Positions 63,009 to 64,000 of a stretch of 64,000 bases of DNA are shown piece after piece. The first letter of the stretch is position 1. Each line of letters opens with the position of its first letter. This DNA is from Erythrobacter sp047872805 (lineage in GTDB: Bacteria > Pseudomonadota > Alphaproteobacteria > Sphingomonadales > Sphingomonadaceae): assembly GCF_047872805.1 (NCBI RefSeq), contig NZ_JBLQUK010000001.1, positions 558,001 through 622,000 of the forward strand, in the 5' to 3' direction. A program made the translations under genes and the position numbers. Below the pieces are notes generated by a model, which made no database searches, was not told the origin of the DNA, and saw only the letters and a list, made by a program, of their open reading frames with translations.

Positions 63009-63663
63009 GAGGCAAAGACTAGCTTTCACCCGCCGAAATGCAATCACGGGAATGGCTTCATCTGCCATCGCTGTCGCGATGTTGGGAGGATGTTCGGCGG
63101 GCAGTGTTGCCGCCCCAAAAGCCCGCAGCGATTTGTATACATGCGATGGTTGCGAAGCGGCCCTCGAACGGGATCGCGCTTCGCTTGGCTCGGTGGCGCG
63201 AATAGCGGGTCCGGGCGAACCGGGCGACGCGCTGATCGCGACGGGGACTGTGTATTTGCCTGACGGGCGGACGCCCGCCTCCGACGTGATCGTTTACGCA
63301 CACCACACCAATGCCCAAGGGTATTACGCAGGCGGCGATCCGAACGCATCAGGCAGCGCTCGCCACGGCAAATTGAAAGGCTGGGTGAGGACCGACGATG
63401 CCGGGCTATACCGCTTTGAAACAATCAAACCGGCGCCATATCCGAGCATGACCATGCCCGCTCACATTCACCTTTATATATCCGAAGCTGGACGGCCGAC
63501 GTACTATATCGACGATATCGTCTTCGCTGGAGAGTTTGCGGTCGATGTCGAATACCGCGCGGCTCAAGAACTCCGCGGCGGTTCGGGGATCACCATGCTT
63601 GAACGCAACGCTGATGGAGTTTTGGTCGCGCGGCGGGATATCATCCTCGAACGTCACCCCTGA
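63007..63663 (+). CDS. Intradiol-dioxygenase-like lipoprotein
   Basis: The 218-residue protein has a Tat-like RR at residues 9-10 and a lipobox (AVAMLGGCSAG, Cys29), so it may be exported and lipid-anchored. A CDGC at 46-49 follows. The core resembles intradiol ring-cleavage dioxygenases: GTVYLPDGRTPASDVIVYAHH, ARHGKLKGWVRTDDAGLYRFETIKPAPYP and MPAHIHLYISE, with Tyr and HxH as candidate iron ligands. Related exported proteins are mostly of unknown substrate. Its ATG overlaps the cytochrome b561 start on the other strand. Confidence 0.78.
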   Translation: MRQRLAFTRRNAITGMASSAIAVAMLGGCSAGSVAAPKARSDLYTCDGCEAALERDRASLGSVARIAGPGEPGDALIATGTVYLPDGRTPASDVIVYAHHTNAQGYYAGGDPNASGSARHGKLKGWVRTDDAGLYRFETIKPAPYPSMTMPAHIHLYISEAGRPTYYIDDIVFAGEFAVDVEYRAAQELRGGSGITMLERNADGVLVARRDIILERHP

Positions 63664-63680
63664 TATTGCCCCAAACGCAA

Positions 63681-63711
63681 AGACCCCTGGCGATTGCCTC
63701 GCCGGGGGTCT
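63681..63711 (-). terminator. Intrinsic terminator of katG
   Basis: AGACCCCTGGCGA and TCGCCGGGGGTCT pair over 13 positions with one mismatch and a five-base loop. On the minus strand the stem is followed by a T-rich TTTGCGTTT. Confidence 0.7.
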
Positions 63712-63766
63712 CGTGCGACCCTGGCCCGGTTTTCTGGATCAGGGTGGGGGGCTGGTTACGCCGCTA

Positions 63767-64000
63767 TCAGGCGATGTCGAAACGGTCGGCGTTCATCACC
63801 TTGGTCCAGGCGGCGACGAAATCGTGCACGAATTTTTCCTGCGCGCCGTTTTCGGCATAGACTTCTGCCTGCGCGCGCAGTTGCGAATTGCTGCCAAACA
63901 CCAGATCGGTGCGGGTCGCACGGAATTTCTCCGCTCCGCTCGCGCGGTCGGTGCCGACATATTCTTCGTCGCCCGATCCATCGACGGGGGTCCATTTGGT
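63767..64000 (-). CDS. katG: Catalase-peroxidase KatG, C-terminal end only
   Basis: The last 77 residues are visible: WTPVDGSGDEEYVGTDRASG, FRATRTDLVFGSNSQLRAQAEVYA and KFVHDFVAAWTKVMNADRFDIA. They match the C-terminal domain of bacterial KatG, which carries catalase and peroxidase activity in the N-terminal half. The 5' end, including the haem-binding domain, lies beyond the window. Confidence 0.92.
   Translation of the reverse strand, partial: TKWTPVDGSGDEEYVGTDRASGAEKFRATRTDLVFGSNSQLRAQAEVYAENGAQEKFVHDFVAAWTKVMNADRFDIA

Overview
The window is about 64 kb of GC-rich, densely coding alphaproteobacterial chromosome. It most likely comes from a member of the Sphingomonadales, probably the Erythrobacteraceae. 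That placement rests on gene content and order: dnaA next to rpsT; mutM, ubiE, ubiB, coaBC, dut in a row; rpmH-rnpA-yidD-yidC-engB; trpS-murJ-secB facing a Tim44-like gene, mltA and an Smr gene; a UPF0262 protein; and a CC_3452-family protein. The taxonomic call is inference. No rRNA, tRNA, transposase, integrase or CRISPR array was recognised. About 69 protein genes cover nearly all of the sequence, and many neighbours overlap by 1-4 bases.

Layout. 1-946: end of a polysaccharide locus (Alg13-like and Alg14-like halves of a glycosyltransferase). 1093-2625: CoA racemase/transferase and MaoC hydratase. 2734-6472: tightly overlapping operon of a PHP-like DUF3604 lipoprotein, a membrane-anchored parvulin-type protein and a HupE/UreJ-like membrane protein. 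6469-11620: four-gene envelope-spanning ABC exporter (permease, ATPase, membrane fusion protein, NodT-type outer membrane factor) divergent from a TetR regulator, with two tandem inverted repeats between them. 11728-17484: ftsH, a DUF3667 protein, a ParA-like ATPase, rpoZ and a phospholipase D-like protein. 17493-24615: dnaB, UPF0262, a degenerate GH25-like protein, cdd, DUF4197, M14 peptidase, a DUF4136 lipoprotein and galE. 24705-30213: L36, HAD phosphatase, CC_3452 protein, HxlR regulator, recQ, YifB-like ATPase. 30388-34949: ClpP-like periplasmic protein, then rpmH-rnpA-yidD-yidC-engB.

34965-43852: fatty acid desaturase, VOC protein, GST, S1/P1 nuclease, cupin, dapE, a DAACS symporter, an atypical low-GC orphan gene with a HEPN-like motif, nth, dapB and a sirtuin. 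44090-53732: HesA/MoeB/ThiF protein, DUF983, dnaA with a 467-bp regulatory-looking upstream region, rpsT, mutM, ubiE, ubiB, DUF4345, coaBC with a long linker, and dut. 53823-64000: second DUF4136 protein, trpS-murJ-secB, timA-like/mltA/Smr, DUF2306 protein, membrane LytTR regulator, cytochrome b561, intradiol-dioxygenase-like lipoprotein, and the C-terminal end of katG.

Most of the window is housekeeping: replication (dnaA, dnaB), translation (L34, L36, S20, RNase P protein, TrpRS), membrane biogenesis (YidC, YidD, SecB, MurJ), lysine/DAP synthesis (dapB, dapE), ubiquinone (ubiE, ubiB), CoA (coaBC), and DNA repair and dNTP control (nth, mutM, recQ, dut). The parts with least precedent are the DUF3604-parvulin-HupE operon, the regulated exporter, the GH25-like pseudoenzyme, the HEPN-like orphan, the string of hairpins between rpmH and rnpA, and the dnaA upstream region. 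I did not find a clear-cut new defence or mobile system.
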